From: a virus
Strand: one strand, 5' to 3'
DNA: 21,224 bases
Virus record (IMG/VR): IMGVR_UViG_3300046010_008287
Location: 1 to 21,224 of that record
The position numbers and the translations under genes are program-made. This document shows positions 20,390-21,224 of the stretch, one piece after another; position 1 is the stretch's first letter, and each line of letters opens with the position of its first letter. The notes under the pieces were generated by a model. The model worked only from the letters and a program-made list of their open reading frames with translations. It had not been told where the DNA came from and did no database searches.

Positions 20390-20439
20390 GTGGTGTAAAC
20401 TATAACTACCTAAAAATAGTTCATACTAGTTTATACCAC
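20390..20439 (+). promoter_or_regulatory. Long nested hairpin in the leader of the plus-strand genes
   Basis: GTGGTGTAAACTA (20390-20402) and TAGTTTATACCAC (20427-20439) form a 13-pair stem with one G-T pair. Within the loop AACTA (20404-20408) pairs with TAGTT (20417-20421). A short T-rich sequence follows (TTTACTTTT). It may be a terminator, an mRNA-processing site or a leader structure for the gene at 20475; the interval 20281-20474 otherwise has only a 14-codon frame. Confidence 0.55.
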
Positions 20440-20474
20440 TTTACTTTTAAACATTAACCAAAACCTAATAACAA

Positions 20475-20600
20475 ATGGAAGAGCAAAACTTTCTTTACTT
20501 CTACACCAATAACGGTGTAACATGTACCACAAATAGCGAGATCGTCGCTATAAAAAGATCAGATGTAGGATCTCACATCTTTAAACAAGAGATAAACTAA
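20475..20600 (+). CDS. Small protein of 41 residues, with hairpins in its coding sequence
   Basis: ATG at 20475 in an A-rich context (AATAACAAATG) opens MEEQNFLYFYTNNGVTCTT and ends FKQEIN. It is followed 23 bases later by the start of the next gene. Composition is protein-like, but the coding stretch also has three consecutive perfect hairpins (20502-20519, 20533-20551, 20561-20580), so it could instead be, or also be, a structured RNA. No function is recognised. Confidence 0.5.
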   Translation: MEEQNFLYFYTNNGVTCTTNSEIVAIKRSDVGSHIFKQEIN

Positions 20601-20623
20601 GTTTAACTAAACCTCATTTAACA

Positions 20624-20833
20624 ATGAAAAACTTAAAAAACGTTTTTGTAGCTATGATTAGTATTCTAGTTGTAGCTTGTGCTGCTTACATGTTCATCCC
20701 TGTAATGGGAATGATAATCACATTCTCAACTGATACTTATTTCAGTTTGATTAGTGGTGGAACAGGTGTACTTAATGCTATGATTGCATTAGTGTGCACA
20801 TTCGGTTATATCGCCTTAGAGTTTGGCGAATAA
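20624..20833 (+). CDS. Small membrane protein, function unknown
   Basis: A 69-residue protein with two membrane helices (about 7-33, VFVAMISILVVACAAYMFIPVMGMIITF, and about 48-67, GVLNAMIALVCTFGYIALEF). The segment LVVAC fits a lipobox formally, but the hydrophobic stretch goes on past the cysteine, so a membrane helix is more likely than a lipoprotein signal. Placed among probable early genes, it may modify the host envelope; this is a guess. The hairpin at 20844-20875 closes it. Confidence 0.65.
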   Translation: MKNLKNVFVAMISILVVACAAYMFIPVMGMIITFSTDTYFSLISGGTGVLNAMIALVCTFGYIALEFGE

Positions 20834-20843
20834 CAAAACTAAC

Positions 20844-20875
20844 AAGTGGGGTAATAGTAACATATTATCCCACTT
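20844..20875 (+). terminator. Strong hairpin between plus-strand genes (terminator or processing site)
   Basis: AAGTGGGGTAATA (20844-20856) and TATTATCCCACTT (20863-20875) form a 13-pair stem with one G-T pair and the loop GTAACA. The bases after it (TCTGACTTTGG) are only moderately T-rich, so termination may be partial. Same stem length and one wobble as the hairpin at 20390-20439. Confidence 0.55.
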
Positions 20876-20911
20876 TCTGACTTTGGATTTACTTAAATAC
20901 ATATAAATCAC

Positions 20912-21224
20912 ATGAAAAACACAATTAACAGTGGTTCTTTGGACATGATCCAAGAGAATCAAACCTTGCTTTTGTCTGCTAGGAAAGTGTCAGGCAACAA
21001 AATTCAATTAGAGTTCGCTGAGTTGATCAGAACATCAACTGCATCAGTAAATCCTCTTGGATTATTCAACAAATCAGATGATCGTTTCAACACAGGTAAC
21101 AAGGCACGTCGTGCTTGGTTGACTGCTGAGGCAAAAGATGCGTCTGCTATTCTAGGGTTAGATTTATCTGACTCTGCTAACTGGTCTGTAGATGGTATGG
21201 GACGTGAGGTCTTAGAACTTAATC
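20912..21224 (+). CDS. Partial protein, N-terminal 104 residues, function unknown
   Basis: ATG at 20912 opens MKNTINSGSLDMIQENQTLL and runs past the right edge without a stop. The visible part has an Arg-Ala-Trp-Leu-Thr segment after a Gly-Asn-Lys, then an acidic region with GLDLSDSANWSVDGMGRE. It has the composition of a soluble early protein, and codon use includes more CTT, TCA and GAT than the structural genes. I do not recognise a domain; single-stranded DNA-binding proteins are sometimes found in such early positions, but nothing here identifies one. Confidence 0.7.
   Translation, partial: MKNTINSGSLDMIQENQTLLLSARKVSGNKIQLEFAELIRTSTASVNPLGLFNKSDDRFNTGNKARRAWLTAEAKDASAILGLDLSDSANWSVDGMGREVLELN

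Noticed and set aside
20502-20580. CRISPR-like array from the three hairpins
   Set aside because: The stems have different sequences, so there is no repeated unit.

Overview
The window is an AT-rich stretch of a tailed double-stranded DNA phage genome (Caudoviricetes). Its host is most likely a member of the Bacteroidota. The support for that host is the repeated occurrence of the Bacteroidota-type -7 promoter element TAnnTTTG in front of genes, the absence of Shine-Dalgarno-like leaders, A-rich start contexts, and proteins that look like those of Flavobacteriia and gut Bacteroidota phages. The large portal, a HU/IHF-like gene near the terminase and the single-jelly-free MCP block would fit a crAss-like (Crassvirales) or neighbouring lineage, but this was not tested by any search. 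Standard stop codons (TAA, TGA, rarely TAG) are used throughout.

Layout, right to left along the minus strand (the direction of transcription for about 19.8 kb): a divergent control region at about 19754-20119; a 45-aa basic protein (19616-19753); a probable structured non-coding RNA (about 19320-19600); three small unknown genes (18555-19285); a lysis cassette (15725-18551) with an endolysin-like L,D-transpeptidase-fold candidate, two tandem holin-like paralogues, a third two-helix holin-like protein and two overlapping gene pairs that resemble spanins; a GroES-like co-chaperonin with its own promoter (15377-15685); a group of small regulatory or DNA-binding genes (winged helix, zinc ribbon, HU-like; 14158-15352); then the packaging and head module: putative terminase small subunit, TerL, portal, a Dps-like ferritin, a large virion-type protein, an acidic scaffold-like protein and the major capsid protein (4411-14161). 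After a strong terminator behind the capsid gene come connector and tail-type genes (1-4294), the last running off the left edge.

The right end (20120-21224) is transcribed in the opposite direction. It holds small, probably early genes separated by strong hairpins, and an unrecognised gene that runs off the right edge.

Genes are packed with TAATG, ATGA or GTGA stop/start overlaps, which suggests translational coupling. Five short genes that are easy to miss were found by reading the gaps: 14646-14801, 17828-18004, 19187-19285, 19616-19753 and 20475-20600. The most unusual content is the two-domain structured RNA candidate, the duplicated spanin-like and holin-like genes, the Dps-like protein with a complete ferroxidase signature inside the head module, and the repeat-rich divergent control region.
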